A stretch of 64,000 nt of DNA from Ruegeria sp. THAF33. Its GTDB lineage: Bacteria > Pseudomonadota > Alphaproteobacteria > Rhodobacterales > Rhodobacteraceae. Position 1 is the first letter of the stretch. Every line of letters starts with the position of its first letter. This document shows, one piece after another, positions 1-8,467 of this stretch. Where the stretch lies: the NCBI RefSeq assembly GCF_009363615.1, contig NZ_CP045387.1, positions 1 through 64,000 of the forward strand. The letters run 5' to 3'. Made by a program: the position numbers and the translations under genes. The notes below the pieces were generated by a model. It did not search any database and was not told where the DNA came from. It was given only the letters and a program-made list of their open reading frames with translations.

Positions 1-1356
1 ATGAGCGGTAGTCTAGAACAGTTTTTGACGGACCTGTCACGTGGGCTTGAGCGCACGATGGTGGCAGTGAACAAGGAACTCACCTTGCGTCAGCGCATCA
101 AGCGCACGTGGTCAATGCGCCAGTGCGCAAGGTTTATGAACGTCAGTATTCAGTATCTAACCAAGTTCGCCAATTCGAGCGACGACTTTCCCGCGGGCGA
201 ATATGTTGGAAGAGAGCGTGTTTTCACGCTTTCCGAATTGATGCACATGCGGGCCCTTCTGGCGGCCTCGGCAAAGCGGCCCTACGACTACCTAGCCTGG
301 CGCAAACCCGACGCCCCCTTACCCGTCATCTCGTTTGCCAGCCAGAAAGGGGGCACGGCTAAGAGCCTGAGCGCCGCGCATTTTGCGCAGTATCTCAGCT
401 TGCATTACGGCATGCGCGTTGGTGTCATGGATGCAGACCCGCAAAGCACGATAACGCTCTACTTTGTCGGGGGTGAAGGTCTTCCCCAGATGCCCGACGA
501 AAACACCGCCTCCATGGTGGACTTTGCCGGCCTCTTCCAGTCGGAAGATGCGCCATACACTGATCACGATGCGCAGACGCTCGACAGCTTCTTTCTAAAG
601 ACCTCCTGGCCGGGGCTGCGTCTGCTGCCGGCACATGGCGAAACGTCTGAGGGAGAGATCCAGATTGCGCGCCTTGTGCGAGAGGCCCCCGCCGGAAAGA
701 GCTTCTATCGCTACCTGCGCGATGCCCTTGATCGCTGGAAAGCGGGCCACCCGCCAAAAACGCTGCCCAACGAATTGGTAGTCGAGGGCAAGGTCGATCA
801 GCAGCGACTGAACGCTGCGCTGACCGAGACCCTCGATGTCATCATCATCGACTATCAGCCTGCGTTGACACTTTTCCAGCTGAATAACGTGATTGCGTCG
901 ACTTCGCTGGTCATCCCGCAAACCATGAAGGGGTTTGACATCGCAACGCTGTCGACCTTTGTGACCGGCCTGCTGGGGATGCTTCAGCATATTCTGGCCC
1001 ATGAACGGATCGAAATAGGAACTGGTGCCAACATGCTGTTGCCGACGATCGTCCAACGATCCAATGCGCAGGATCTAAACCACATCGGAAACCTGCTGGA
1101 ACACTGCCCCACGGAAATTCTGCCGGTGTTTTATCTGCGTTCCGACGCAATCTCGAATGCGTCGGACGTCTATCAATCCGTATACGAATATGAGCCGGAC
1201 ACGCCGGGAAAACGCAAGGGGATCAACCGGTTCATCACGAATGCCGATGCGGTTAACGACGCCATAGTATCGCGACTCTGGCCGGGCTTCGAACGCGGTT
1301 ATGCCAATACATGGATGGACGAGTTCTATGAAGATGACGGCGAGGGTGAAGCATGA
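1..1356 (+). CDS. repA: RepA, ParA-type plasmid partition ATPase
   Basis: First gene of a repABC operon. RepA is a ParA-family ATPase that segregates the plasmid with RepB and represses the operon. The 451-residue protein has an N-terminal helix-turn-helix region (about residues 35-90), then the deviant Walker A motif KGGTAKS at about 116-122 and DADPQ at 144-148, typical of ParA ATPases. A later hydrophobic strand ending IIIDYQPAL fits the Walker B position. It overlaps repB by 4 bp (ATGA), so the two are translationally coupled. The window opens exactly on the ATG, so the promoter is not visible. Confidence 0.93.
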   Translation: MSGSLEQFLTDLSRGLERTMVAVNKELTLRQRIKRTWSMRQCARFMNVSIQYLTKFANSSDDFPAGEYVGRERVFTLSELMHMRALLAASAKRPYDYLAWRKPDAPLPVISFASQKGGTAKSLSAAHFAQYLSLHYGMRVGVMDADPQSTITLYFVGGEGLPQMPDENTASMVDFAGLFQSEDAPYTDHDAQTLDSFFLKTSWPGLRLLPAHGETSEGEIQIARLVREAPAGKSFYRYLRDALDRWKAGHPPKTLPNELVVEGKVDQQRLNAALTETLDVIIIDYQPALTLFQLNNVIASTSLVIPQTMKGFDIATLSTFVTGLLGMLQHILAHERIEIGTGANMLLPTIVQRSNAQDLNHIGNLLEHCPTEILPVFYLRSDAISNASDVYQSVYEYEPDTPGKRKGINRFITNADAVNDAIVSRLWPGFERGYANTWMDEFYEDDGEGEA

Positions 1357-2375
1357 AACGCAGTATTCCAAGGTCGCTGGTCAGCAAGGCTACTAGTCCC
1401 GACACATCCAAGGAGCGCACGCCCGGTCCCGAAGGCCGGGCAGAAACGGGCGACGCTGTTTCTACTCCTTTCAAGGGGGCCGGCAGTGCTTGGAAATCAG
1501 GGGCGCTTGCGCAATCGCAAGCCGCTGTGGAGCGAAGCAGAGCTGAGCTTTGTTCGGATATCTTAAACGGCCGCCACGAAATAAGCCTGTCGCCAGACCA
1601 GATATCAGATCCGATGGGGACAGACCGCCGTCAAGACTGGATGTCCCAGGAAGCATTCAGGTCTCTGGTAAACAGCATTGCCTCGAACGGGCAGGACACA
1701 CCCATTCTGGTGTGGCCCGAGGATCCGGATTGGGAGCCGGATCCGTTGGAGCCGTCGAACGTCACTGGTGTTCCATTTGTCATGCTTACAGGACGCCGCC
1801 GACTGGCGGCCGCGTCGGAGTTGGGTTTACCTCTTCGTGCAATCCTCGCTTCGCCGGAAGCGCGAAACGCCGAGAACAGCAAGTTTGAGATGTTGTTTCT
1901 GCGGTTCCGCGAGAATGAGGAGCGCGAGAATCTTAGCCCATTTGAGCGTTTGGTTTCGATTGGTGAAATGTATGAAACGTTGGCTTCTGGGGCAGACAAG
2001 CTGACAGCTGTGGCCTTCGCAAAGAAAATTGGCGTGCATGAGAGCCTAGTCTCACGAGCGAGGTCTGTTTTCGCTGCGCAGGATCAGATCTTGAACGCGT
2101 TCAAGAATGTCTACGACATGAGCTTTCGTGATTTGCAGGGAGCCTTAGCGAGCTTGGAGAGGGTGAACAAACCCAAGCTCAAACCGAAGGCAAAGCCCAG
2201 AAAGCTCACGGTCAAACGCAAGGTGGGCAACCGAAATCTTTCGGCGACTTCAGTCGATGGAAACCTATCCATCAAGGTTGCAGGTGTGCCGATAGACCAA
2301 GAGCGTCTCGAGAAGCTCGGAGATTTAGTCGCCGACTACTTGAGCGCCGAAGGTTCGGGGAAGGAAACCGACTGA
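1353..2375 (+). CDS. repB: RepB, ParB-type partition protein
   Basis: Centromere-binding partner of RepA. The 340-residue protein has a variable N-terminus, then the ParB nuclease-like fold with GRRRL at about 147-151 and RENEERENLSPFERL near 190-205, a signature of ParB/RepB proteins. A helix-turn-helix region follows (LTAVAFAKKIGVHESLVSRA), and the C-terminus is lysine-rich. The start overlaps the repA stop codon. I could not find a convincing parS palindrome by eye. Order and size match repABC plasmids. Confidence 0.92.
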   Translation: MKRSIPRSLVSKATSPDTSKERTPGPEGRAETGDAVSTPFKGAGSAWKSGALAQSQAAVERSRAELCSDILNGRHEISLSPDQISDPMGTDRRQDWMSQEAFRSLVNSIASNGQDTPILVWPEDPDWEPDPLEPSNVTGVPFVMLTGRRRLAAASELGLPLRAILASPEARNAENSKFEMLFLRFRENEERENLSPFERLVSIGEMYETLASGADKLTAVAFAKKIGVHESLVSRARSVFAAQDQILNAFKNVYDMSFRDLQGALASLERVNKPKLKPKAKPRKLTVKRKVGNRNLSATSVDGNLSIKVAGVPIDQERLEKLGDLVADYLSAEGSGKETD

Positions 2376-2448
2376 CGACAATGTCAGCGACATATCCTCC
2401 AGAACGACGAGGCAAGGAGCAAAAAGGAACGACAATCGAAATAAAGGC

Positions 2449-2502
2449 AAAAGAAAAGCCCCCAAGCGGTGTGGCCTGAGAGCTGATCTTAATGGTTTGG
2501 TC
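2449..2502 (-). ncRNA. Counter-transcribed RNA (ctRNA) of the repABC operon
   Basis: The repB-repC gap holds a minus-strand transcription unit of about 54 nt. A promoter lies at 2537-2509. It is followed by a hairpin at 2484-2457 with an 11-bp stem (AGCTCTCAGGC with GCTTGGGGGCT, three G-U pairs) and a 6-nt loop. A TTTCTTTT tract at 2456-2449 makes this a clear rho-independent terminator. repABC plasmids are known to encode a 50-60 nt antisense RNA in this position that limits repC expression and sets copy number and incompatibility. The exact 5' end is inferred from the promoter. Confidence 0.82.
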
Positions 2503-2508
2503 ACCTTC

Positions 2509-2537
2509 AAGATAAGTCTCGCAGGATTCACTGTCAA
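2509..2537 (-). promoter_or_regulatory. Sigma70-type promoter of the ctRNA
   Basis: Read on the minus strand, there is a consensus TTGACA (-35, 2537-2532), exactly 17 bp of spacer, and TATCTT (-10, 2514-2509). It points away from repC and into the ctRNA hairpin. Confidence 0.8.
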
Positions 2538-2601
2538 CGACGAACGCTCCTGAGCGAACGGCTTTCTTTTGCCTCCACATAAACGGAGGTGAGATACAGG
2601 C

Positions 2602-3882
2602 ATGAAACATACAGGTTGGCGCAAGCCGACACCGGGTCTTGGGGTTGCTGAGCAACTTGCCCAAGCCGGTGAACGGGTAGCAGTACCCAAAACACGGGCA
2701 TTCGTGGCACTTAAGCGCGTGGGGGCACATATCGGCTTGAAGGCCGGAGACATGTTGCTCCTCGACACGCTCGGGGCCTTTACCCAGGCCCAGGACTGGG
2801 AGGAGGGGCAGCGTCCGATCGTCTGGGCGTCGAACGCCTATCTGATGGAGCAAACGGGTTTTTCGCTGTCTGCCCTCAAGCGCCACGCGCGGCGCCTTGC
2901 TGAGATCGGCGTGATCTCCTTCCAGGATAGCCCCAATGGCAAGCGGTGGGGCCGCAGAGACGTCGATGGCCGCATCGTCGAGGCCTATGGCTTCGATCTG
3001 TCGCCGCTCTCAGCCCGTGTCGAGGAGTTCGAGGAGCTTCATGCTGAGTTGCAGGCTGAACGCGAGCTCTGCCTACGCCTGAAGCGCCAGATCACTGTGG
3101 CGCGCCGGATGATCCGAGCCCGGATCGAGGCAGCTCTCAGCAGCGCTCTGCGTGGGCCCTGGAGGCAATTCACGGGGCTTTTTGAGGAGCTTCTGGAACG
3201 ACTTCCGCGCCGTCATGAAGCTTCAGAGCAGTTGGAGCGGCTATTGGCATGGTTCAAGGAACTCCAAGAACGGGTCGAGGCGGCTTATCTTAAGGCGACT
3301 GTTGCGACAAAACCTGTGGAAAACACCGATGATAAACACGCCCAAGTCACGAAGAAGACTCAAGAAATGAACCCCAGGGAGGTCATTTCTGAACCTCATA
3401 TACTAATTACAAACCAACTTAATCCTGTAACTAGTAATTCCTCTGAAAAAGAGGAAGCGGCGGGTGTGGTGCCTAATGCCCAACCCGAAGAGCGGGTTGA
3501 TAGGGAGCTGGAAGACTGGGTTGCCGAGGTACGCAAGAAGCGGACAGCGCTCGATCTGCCGACAATCATGCAGGCCTGTCCGGAATTCGCATCCTGGGCG
3601 CGGAATTTGGGTGGATTCCTGAAAGATTGGGGCGATCTGCACCGGGTTGCCGGTCAACTCAGGCCGATGATCGGGATCTCTGAGCATGCCTGGAACGTGG
3701 CGCAGGACCGAATGGGCACCCAGGTGGCCACGGCCGCGTTTGCCCTCGTCTTCGAGAAGCACAGTGCGGGCGAGGTTGCCTCGCCGGGCGGCTATCTGCG
3801 GGGCATGGTCGAGAAGGCCGGGGCAGGGGAGCTGCATCTCGAGCGCAGCTTCTATGGTAGGCTCAGTGGGCAGGCGGCGTGA
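2602..3882 (+). CDS. repC: RepC, plasmid replication initiator
   Basis: Initiator protein of repABC replicons, which binds an origin that in characterised members lies inside repC. The 426-residue protein has a winged-helix N-terminal domain (about residues 20-150), including the family-typical stretch with SPNGKRWGRRD and GFDLSPL. A coiled helical linker (about 135-200) and a RepC C-terminal domain follow. It is preceded by a strong Shine-Dalgarno (GGAGGTGA) and by the 226-bp spacer carrying the ctRNA. It converges with the recombinase gene 12 bp downstream. Confidence 0.93.
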   Translation: MKHTGWRKPTPGLGVAEQLAQAGERVAVPKTRAFVALKRVGAHIGLKAGDMLLLDTLGAFTQAQDWEEGQRPIVWASNAYLMEQTGFSLSALKRHARRLAEIGVISFQDSPNGKRWGRRDVDGRIVEAYGFDLSPLSARVEEFEELHAELQAERELCLRLKRQITVARRMIRARIEAALSSALRGPWRQFTGLFEELLERLPRRHEASEQLERLLAWFKELQERVEAAYLKATVATKPVENTDDKHAQVTKKTQEMNPREVISEPHILITNQLNPVTSNSSEKEEAAGVVPNAQPEERVDRELEDWVAEVRKKRTALDLPTIMQACPEFASWARNLGGFLKDWGDLHRVAGQLRPMIGISEHAWNVAQDRMGTQVATAAFALVFEKHSAGEVASPGGYLRGMVEKAGAGELHLERSFYGRLSGQAA

Positions 3883-3894
3883 TAGGGCAGGGGC

Positions 3895-5004
3895 TCAGAG
3901 ACCGGCGGCTTTGGTCAGGTTCACCCGGAACCGGTCCCGGCGGCGCTGATAGCGGCGGGTCATCTCGGCGGAAGCGTGGCCGAGGTGTTTCTGGACGTAG
4001 CGCTCGTCGACTTCGGCGGAGCTGGCGAGACCGGCGCGCAACGAATGGCCGGAGAACAGCGCCAGGCGGTCTTTCTCAGGCAGGTCCGACCGGATGCCGG
4101 CGTCGAGCACGGTGCGCTTGATCAGGCGCGCGACGTGTTTGTCGTTGAGGCGTGTCTCCAGCGCCTTCTTGCCGTCCCGCGAGGTGCCGACAAAGATTGG
4201 GCCAAAGTCGATCTTGGCGAAGTGCAGCCATTGTTCGAGCGCATGGACAGGGCAGGTCTGATCCTTGGAGCCGCGGCCGATCTCGACCTCGCGCCAGCCG
4301 GTCTTGGCATTGAGGGTGAGCAGGGTGCCCTTGTCGAACACTTCAACCCAGCCGCCCGAGTCCGGCGTGTCGTCCTTGTGGACATCGAGGCTGACGATTT
4401 CCGAGCGACGAAGGCCGCCGGCGTAGCCCAGCAGCAGGATCGCGCGATCCCTGAGGCCGCGCAGGTCAAAAGGCAGGGTGGCCACCATCGCAAGGATGTC
4501 ATCGGCCAGGATCGCTTCCTTTTGCACCGGCGGACGGGCGTGTTTGCGTTTGATCCCGGCCAGCACGGTGGCGATATGGCGGTTCTTGCGATCGAGGGCA
4601 AAGCCGCGCTGCGCATAGTTCCAGGCAAGGCCCGACAGGCGGCGGTCGATGGTGCTGACCGATAGGGCAGGGGAGGGGCCCGCTCCGGACGCCAGGTCCG
4701 CAAGGTAGAGCCCGATCATTTCGGGCGACGGGGGCAGAGTCTCCGCGCCCTTCATCCGGCACCAGCGCGCGAAATGCGCCCAGTCTTTCGCATAGGCCTT
4801 CAGCGTATTGTCCGAGGCCGCGGCGCGCGCATAGTCGCGCGCGGTATCCACCAGCCGATCGAGCGTGCCTGAACCAGCCACAAAGGAAGGAAGGCTCAAA
4901 GCCTCGCTGCTGGGATGATCTCTCTCGTTGTTCTCGCTGACCGAAGGCCCATTTGGCGGCTTTGAGATCGATTTCTCGTTGTTTTCTGACATGTCGCTGA
5001 GCAT
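3895..5004 (-). CDS. Tyrosine recombinase/integrase
   Basis: Site-specific recombinase with an N-terminal SAM-like core-binding domain (helical part starting TARDYARAAASDNTLKAY) and a C-terminal catalytic domain. The catalytic residues are visible: Arg in GGLRRSEIVSL, the HxxR box in SGHSLRAG, His in KHLGHAS and the Tyr nucleophile in MTRRYQRR. The reading frame is open further upstream, but that would overlap the divergent gene at 5118. I prefer ATG 5004 (or 4992), although neither has a strong ribosome site. The position beside repABC and the dif-like repeat just upstream suggest plasmid dimer resolution rather than phage integration. That role is inferred. Confidence 0.88.
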   Translation of the reverse strand: MLSDMSENNEKSISKPPNGPSVSENNERDHPSSEALSLPSFVAGSGTLDRLVDTARDYARAAASDNTLKAYAKDWAHFARWCRMKGAETLPPSPEMIGLYLADLASGAGPSPALSVSTIDRRLSGLAWNYAQRGFALDRKNRHIATVLAGIKRKHARPPVQKEAILADDILAMVATLPFDLRGLRDRAILLLGYAGGLRRSEIVSLDVHKDDTPDSGGWVEVFDKGTLLTLNAKTGWREVEIGRGSKDQTCPVHALEQWLHFAKIDFGPIFVGTSRDGKKALETRLNDKHVARLIKRTVLDAGIRSDLPEKDRLALFSGHSLRAGLASSAEVDERYVQKHLGHASAEMTRRYQRRRDRFRVNLTKAAGL

Positions 5005-5013
5005 ATTCTTTGG

Positions 5014-5040
5014 TGTCCGATAATGCAAACTTATTGGACA
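5014..5040. other. Candidate recombination crossover site (dif/lox-like)
   Basis: Two 10-bp arms, TGTCCGATAA and TTATTGGACA, form an inverted repeat with one mismatch around a 7-bp spacer (TGCAAAC). This 10-7-10 layout is what XerCD/Cre-type tyrosine recombinases use. It lies 9 bp upstream of the recombinase start, between divergent genes. It could instead be an operator for either gene. Confidence 0.5.
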
Positions 5041-5117
5041 TAGCGCGATCTTGCAGGCTGCGGCGGTTCTAACGCTATTTTCTGGTGAAAAGCGCCGCGA
5101 TGACGTAGGCTCCAAGC

Positions 5118-6002
5118 ATGACATATGCTCGGCTCGATCACACCAGCGACCTCGACACATTACCCCGGATGCCCGCCTGGGTCACCTCAGCGCGGGCTGA
5201 AAGCCTTGAAGATGTTGCGTTTTTGTCGGGCGCAGCGCTGAGCCACCTGCATGTTGTGCTGGAGCGCGAGGAGGTGCCCCAAGCCTTGTTGCGGGATCGG
5301 CTCGCGCTGCGCGCAGCGGAGGCCTGTGTCGCGTTTTCGGGGCGCCTGGAGAGAGCAGGGGATCTGCGCGACGCGGTGCATTTGTTGCGTTCTGGCGATC
5401 TGCCGGGACCGGCTGGCGAGACCTGCCTCGCCTGGCGGCGCGCGGTGGAGCGGCCGGTGTCGACCAAGGCTCTGGATCGAGCCTTGCCGGCCTTCGAGTC
5501 GGGCAAGATCGCGATGTGGCTCAATGCAGGGAAGGGGGCGCCGGTGACTCGGGCCGCGATGGTGCTGGAGGCGGTGCTGACGGAGGCGCCACGCGCTGAC
5601 GTAGCTTCGCTGGTCCTCGCGGATGCGGCTCTCGCCCAAACATTCGGTTGGGATCATCTCGTGCCGTTGTTGGCCGCGGGTCTGAAACGTGCCGACCTGC
5701 GCAAGCAGGGCGACGATTTGCGTCTCGTCTGTCATCGGGCACTCATCTTATCGGCGGTCGAGGCTGTGCGTCTCTCCGCCGACCTCGCGCGTCGGGCGGC
5801 ACACCTAAAGGCCGTTGCGCCAAAGCTTCGCGCCAAGGGAGCGGATGCCGCTGTCGAGATGTTCCTCACCCGCGATGCCGTGGCACCTTTGGCCTTGCCC
5901 TTGTCGGATCGCGCCGCGCGGCGGCTTTGCGACCGACTGGTCGATCTCGGCGCGGTGCGCGAGCTGACAGGGCGAGACACGTTTCGGCTCTACGGGGTGT
6001 AG
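5118..6002 (+). CDS. DUF1403 family protein
   Basis: A 294-residue, mostly helical and alanine-rich protein that I recognise as the DUF1403 family, known from alphaproteobacterial plasmids and symbiosis or accessory regions. No catalytic motif is visible and the function is unknown. It is followed after 2 bp by a ScpB gene, so the two are co-transcribed. The C-terminal part (LSDRAARRLCDRLVDLGAVRELTGRDTFRLYGV) resembles a winged-helix end. It is divergent from the recombinase across a 113-bp promoter region. Confidence 0.8.
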   Translation: MTYARLDHTSDLDTLPRMPAWVTSARAESLEDVAFLSGAALSHLHVVLEREEVPQALLRDRLALRAAEACVAFSGRLERAGDLRDAVHLLRSGDLPGPAGETCLAWRRAVERPVSTKALDRALPAFESGKIAMWLNAGKGAPVTRAAMVLEAVLTEAPRADVASLVLADAALAQTFGWDHLVPLLAAGLKRADLRKQGDDLRLVCHRALILSAVEAVRLSADLARRAAHLKAVAPKLRAKGADAAVEMFLTRDAVAPLALPLSDRAARRLCDRLVDLGAVRELTGRDTFRLYGV

Positions 6003-6004
6003 CG

Positions 6005-6601
6005 ATGGCGAAGGATCGTTCAGAGCCGGACCTGGACCGTGAGTTGGCCGACCTGCCGCCTGAGCTGCGCTGGCGGGAATGGATGCGCCGGATCGAGGCG
6101 GTGCTGTTTGCCTCGGCCTCGCCGGTGCCGCGCGAAGACCTGGCGCGCGTGGTGGGGCAGGGGGTCTCGGTGGATCTGTTGGTCGAGGATCTCGTCGCCG
6201 ATCTGGAAGGGCGGGCCTTCGAGATCGCCCAGGTCTCTGGCGGCTGGATGTTTCGGACGCGGGCGGCCTACGCTCCCGCGATCCGGGTCGCCGCGGATGT
6301 CGAGGATCAGCTACTCGACCTGAGTGAATTCGACGTCGCGGTCTTGGCCGCCATCGCCTATCACCAGCCGATCACGCGCGACGGGCTCAAGGACATCTTC
6401 GGCAAGGAGATCAGCCGCGACCTGATCGGTCGGCTGCATGCGCGCGACTTGATCGGGACCGGGCCACGATCGCCGCGCCGCGGTGCGCCATACACATTTG
6501 TGACGACCGAGCAGTTCCTTGTTGCATTTGATCTGGAGACTCTCGCGGATCTGCCAGAGCGGGAGCAGTTGGAGGACGCAGGTCTGGATGGCGGGTCATA
6601 G
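6005..6601 (+). CDS. ScpB-like segregation and condensation protein
   Basis: A 198-residue protein of the ScpB family, the tandem winged-helix subunit that binds ScpA in the SMC condensin complex. Typical features are the opening RRIEAVLFASASPVPREDLARVVG, a second winged-helix starting at about DLSEFDVAVLAAIAYHQPITRDGLKDIFG, and a conserved GAPYTFVTTEQFL near the end. The start is 2 bp after the DUF1403 stop. There is no scpA or smc in the window, so either it uses the chromosomal partners or it has a plasmid-specific role with DUF1403. Confidence 0.85.
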   Translation: MAKDRSEPDLDRELADLPPELRWREWMRRIEAVLFASASPVPREDLARVVGQGVSVDLLVEDLVADLEGRAFEIAQVSGGWMFRTRAAYAPAIRVAADVEDQLLDLSEFDVAVLAAIAYHQPITRDGLKDIFGKEISRDLIGRLHARDLIGTGPRSPRRGAPYTFVTTEQFLVAFDLETLADLPEREQLEDAGLDGGS

Positions 6602-6696
6602 GAATGGTTGCGGGCTGGCGATCCCCGTATTGGCCAAACGGTGAGGCATGTCGTGGACATTTCGTGACGCTCTCAGTTGTGACTTGTTGAGAGAAC

Positions 6697-7536
6697 TCAG
6701 GCTTCGATCCTGAGCCCTCTGAACAGAGCTTCCCAAGGGTCCCCATCCTCGGTCATCGCGCCCGGTTCCAGGTTTGCTATGTTCTCGTCGATGACTGCGT
6801 TGTGGTAGTTCTTGAGCCAGCTGTATTTGCGCCGCACCGTCGCGTTGGGACTGTCGGCGAGACCGCTCTCCACCAACGTTTTGTGCCTACCCAGAAACTC
6901 GATCCAGCCGGCGTATTCGCCGTCGAGCTCGCTCAGACTGGCGCGAAGATAGTCGATGTAGTGGAGGCCTGACTCGTCCTGGCGCAGGAGGTTGTTCAGG
7001 TGACGCTCTTCATCCTCATAGGAATGTCCTTCCCGCCAAAGCGTTTGGTCCTGTCGGTGGCGTTCGATGACATCTTCATGGATCGCAATGCGCGGGAAGA
7101 TGACCTCGCCTTCTTCCATGAAATAAGCCTGAACGAGGGCAGGCCCAAACACCGGACCACTGAAGTCGATGCCGAGATGCATAGGGCCGATGGTCATCGC
7201 GCCGCGCACCATTATGCCGTTCGCCACGCATTCGATCTGGATGTGCAGCAGATCGATGAGTTCCCAGACCAAAGGGCCAGCCTGGTACTGAGTTTCAATG
7301 GTTCTGGTTCTTACGATCGCGTCAGACACGATCTCTGCATGGACTTCGCTGATCATCCGCATCTCGTCGGAGCGGGTGGGCGGCGTGGCATCCCCTTCGG
7401 ACACCCTGCGAAACATCGAAAGCAAGTGCCTGATCTCTGCACCGCTTCGCGTGTGCAGGAGGTTCCTGAAACCGAGGACATCAAAAAAGGTCACAAGGCA
7501 TTCTTCGTAGTCGGGGTCGTTCTCGAAATCAGTCAT
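6697..7536 (-). CDS. Class III nucleotidyl cyclase-like protein in the AbiE operon
   Basis: A 279-residue protein with the outline of a class III cyclase catalytic domain. TFFDVLGFRNLL (residues 15-26) matches the first strand with its metal-binding Asp (FxDxxGF). VSDAIV fits the second metal Asp. RGAMTIGPM plus GPALVQAYFMEEGE resembles the region with the VNxAxRLE helix, but with Gln in place of the usual Asn. The C-terminal 110 residues are unknown and helical. It begins 13 bp after abiEii, so it is the third gene of that operon. ATG 7536 is preferred (GGACCAGAG upstream). Whether it makes a cyclic nucleotide is not known. Confidence 0.65.
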   Translation of the reverse strand: MTDFENDPDYEECLVTFFDVLGFRNLLHTRSGAEIRHLLSMFRRVSEGDATPPTRSDEMRMISEVHAEIVSDAIVRTRTIETQYQAGPLVWELIDLLHIQIECVANGIMVRGAMTIGPMHLGIDFSGPVFGPALVQAYFMEEGEVIFPRIAIHEDVIERHRQDQTLWREGHSYEDEERHLNNLLRQDESGLHYIDYLRASLSELDGEYAGWIEFLGRHKTLVESGLADSPNATVRRKYSWLKNYHNAVIDENIANLEPGAMTEDGDPWEALFRGLRIEA

Positions 7537-7549
7537 CTCTGGTCCATCT

Positions 7550-8467
7550 TCAGCCGAGGAGCTTCTCCAACTCTTCCCCTTGGGCGGCATGCTTCTTGGG
7601 GTTTTCTGCTTTCAGCTTGTTCACGTTGATGAGCTTCCATCGGACCGCTGGAAGCTCGGCCGCTTGAGGGCGGTCGATCGCGTCGAAGTCTGGATCGCCG
7701 TCATGCAGGGTTCTCAGAAACCTCTTCGCGCCCTCATCCAAGCGGGATTGGATATCACCGATCAGGCGGTCGCGCGTTGAGACCAATTCCGTTAGGTCGA
7801 CTGCTTCCTTCGTCATGCCCTCGAATTCCCGCGCGTAGGGCTGATCTAGATCGATCAGGTTTGGATTCAGCAGTTCGTGCGGCGGGCGTGGTGAACTCGC
7901 GAGGTAGATCAGAAACGTGCGGAACAACTCGTCGGTAAACCCTTCGTTCTCGTAGAGCAGTTTAACGTCGTAGAGGTCTCGCGGGTGCTGGCGATCTAGG
8001 GCCGCATGTAGCTTGCCGCCGAACAAATCCTCGAAGGAGACGATGTTCATCGTCGCATATCCGAACGCCTCCTCGACGGCTTCGGAGACTTCGCGTTGTT
8101 CCGGATCATGCACGACGCCCCGGGTAACGGGGGAGGTTTCGATTTTGATTTCGGCTGTGCCGAGGCGGGCGAGCGCACGCGTGGCGCCGCCGCCACCGCC
8201 GGCAATTCGCTGCGCTTTGGCGCCGGCGATGCCGCCTTCGATGGCGGCGGTAATCCGGTCCATCGCGTCGTTGATCTCGACGAGGCTGTCGGCGCGGTCC
8301 TTGACAGGCAGATAGGTCAGATCGATATCGACCGAGAGGCGCGGAAGGTCGCGATAGAAGAGGTTGATGGCCGTCCCGCCCTTGAGCGCAAATATCTCCT
8401 CCTTCGCCACATATGGAAGTACCCGTACGAGCAGGGCCACTTGGGCGGCATAGTCTTCACGCGCCAT
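7550..8467 (-). CDS. abiEii: AbiEii nucleotidyltransferase toxin
   Basis: Toxin of the AbiE type IV toxin-antitoxin/abortive infection system. It is a DNA-polymerase-beta-like nucleotidyltransferase that is bacteriostatic when not neutralised. The fold signature is clear near the N-terminus: LKGGTAINLFY, then R.S.D.D (RLSVDIDL, about residues 43-50). A later conserved stretch is SFEDLFGGKLHAALDRQHPRDLYD. The ATG at 8467 has an AAAGGA ribosome site 8 nt upstream. The gene overlaps the abiEi 3' end by 11 bp, the usual antitoxin-first order. Confidence 0.9.
   Translation of the reverse strand: MAREDYAAQVALLVRVLPYVAKEEIFALKGGTAINLFYRDLPRLSVDIDLTYLPVKDRADSLVEINDAMDRITAAIEGGIAGAKAQRIAGGGGGATRALARLGTAEIKIETSPVTRGVVHDPEQREVSEAVEEAFGYATMNIVSFEDLFGGKLHAALDRQHPRDLYDVKLLYENEGFTDELFRTFLIYLASSPRPPHELLNPNLIDLDQPYAREFEGMTKEAVDLTELVSTRDRLIGDIQSRLDEGAKRFLRTLHDGDPDFDAIDRPQAAELPAVRWKLINVNKLKAENPKKHAAQGEELEKLLG

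Noticed and set aside
3895..5004. Prophage or integrative element boundary
   Set aside because: The recombinase lies among plasmid maintenance genes with no phage structural genes, tRNA or direct-repeat att sites in view.
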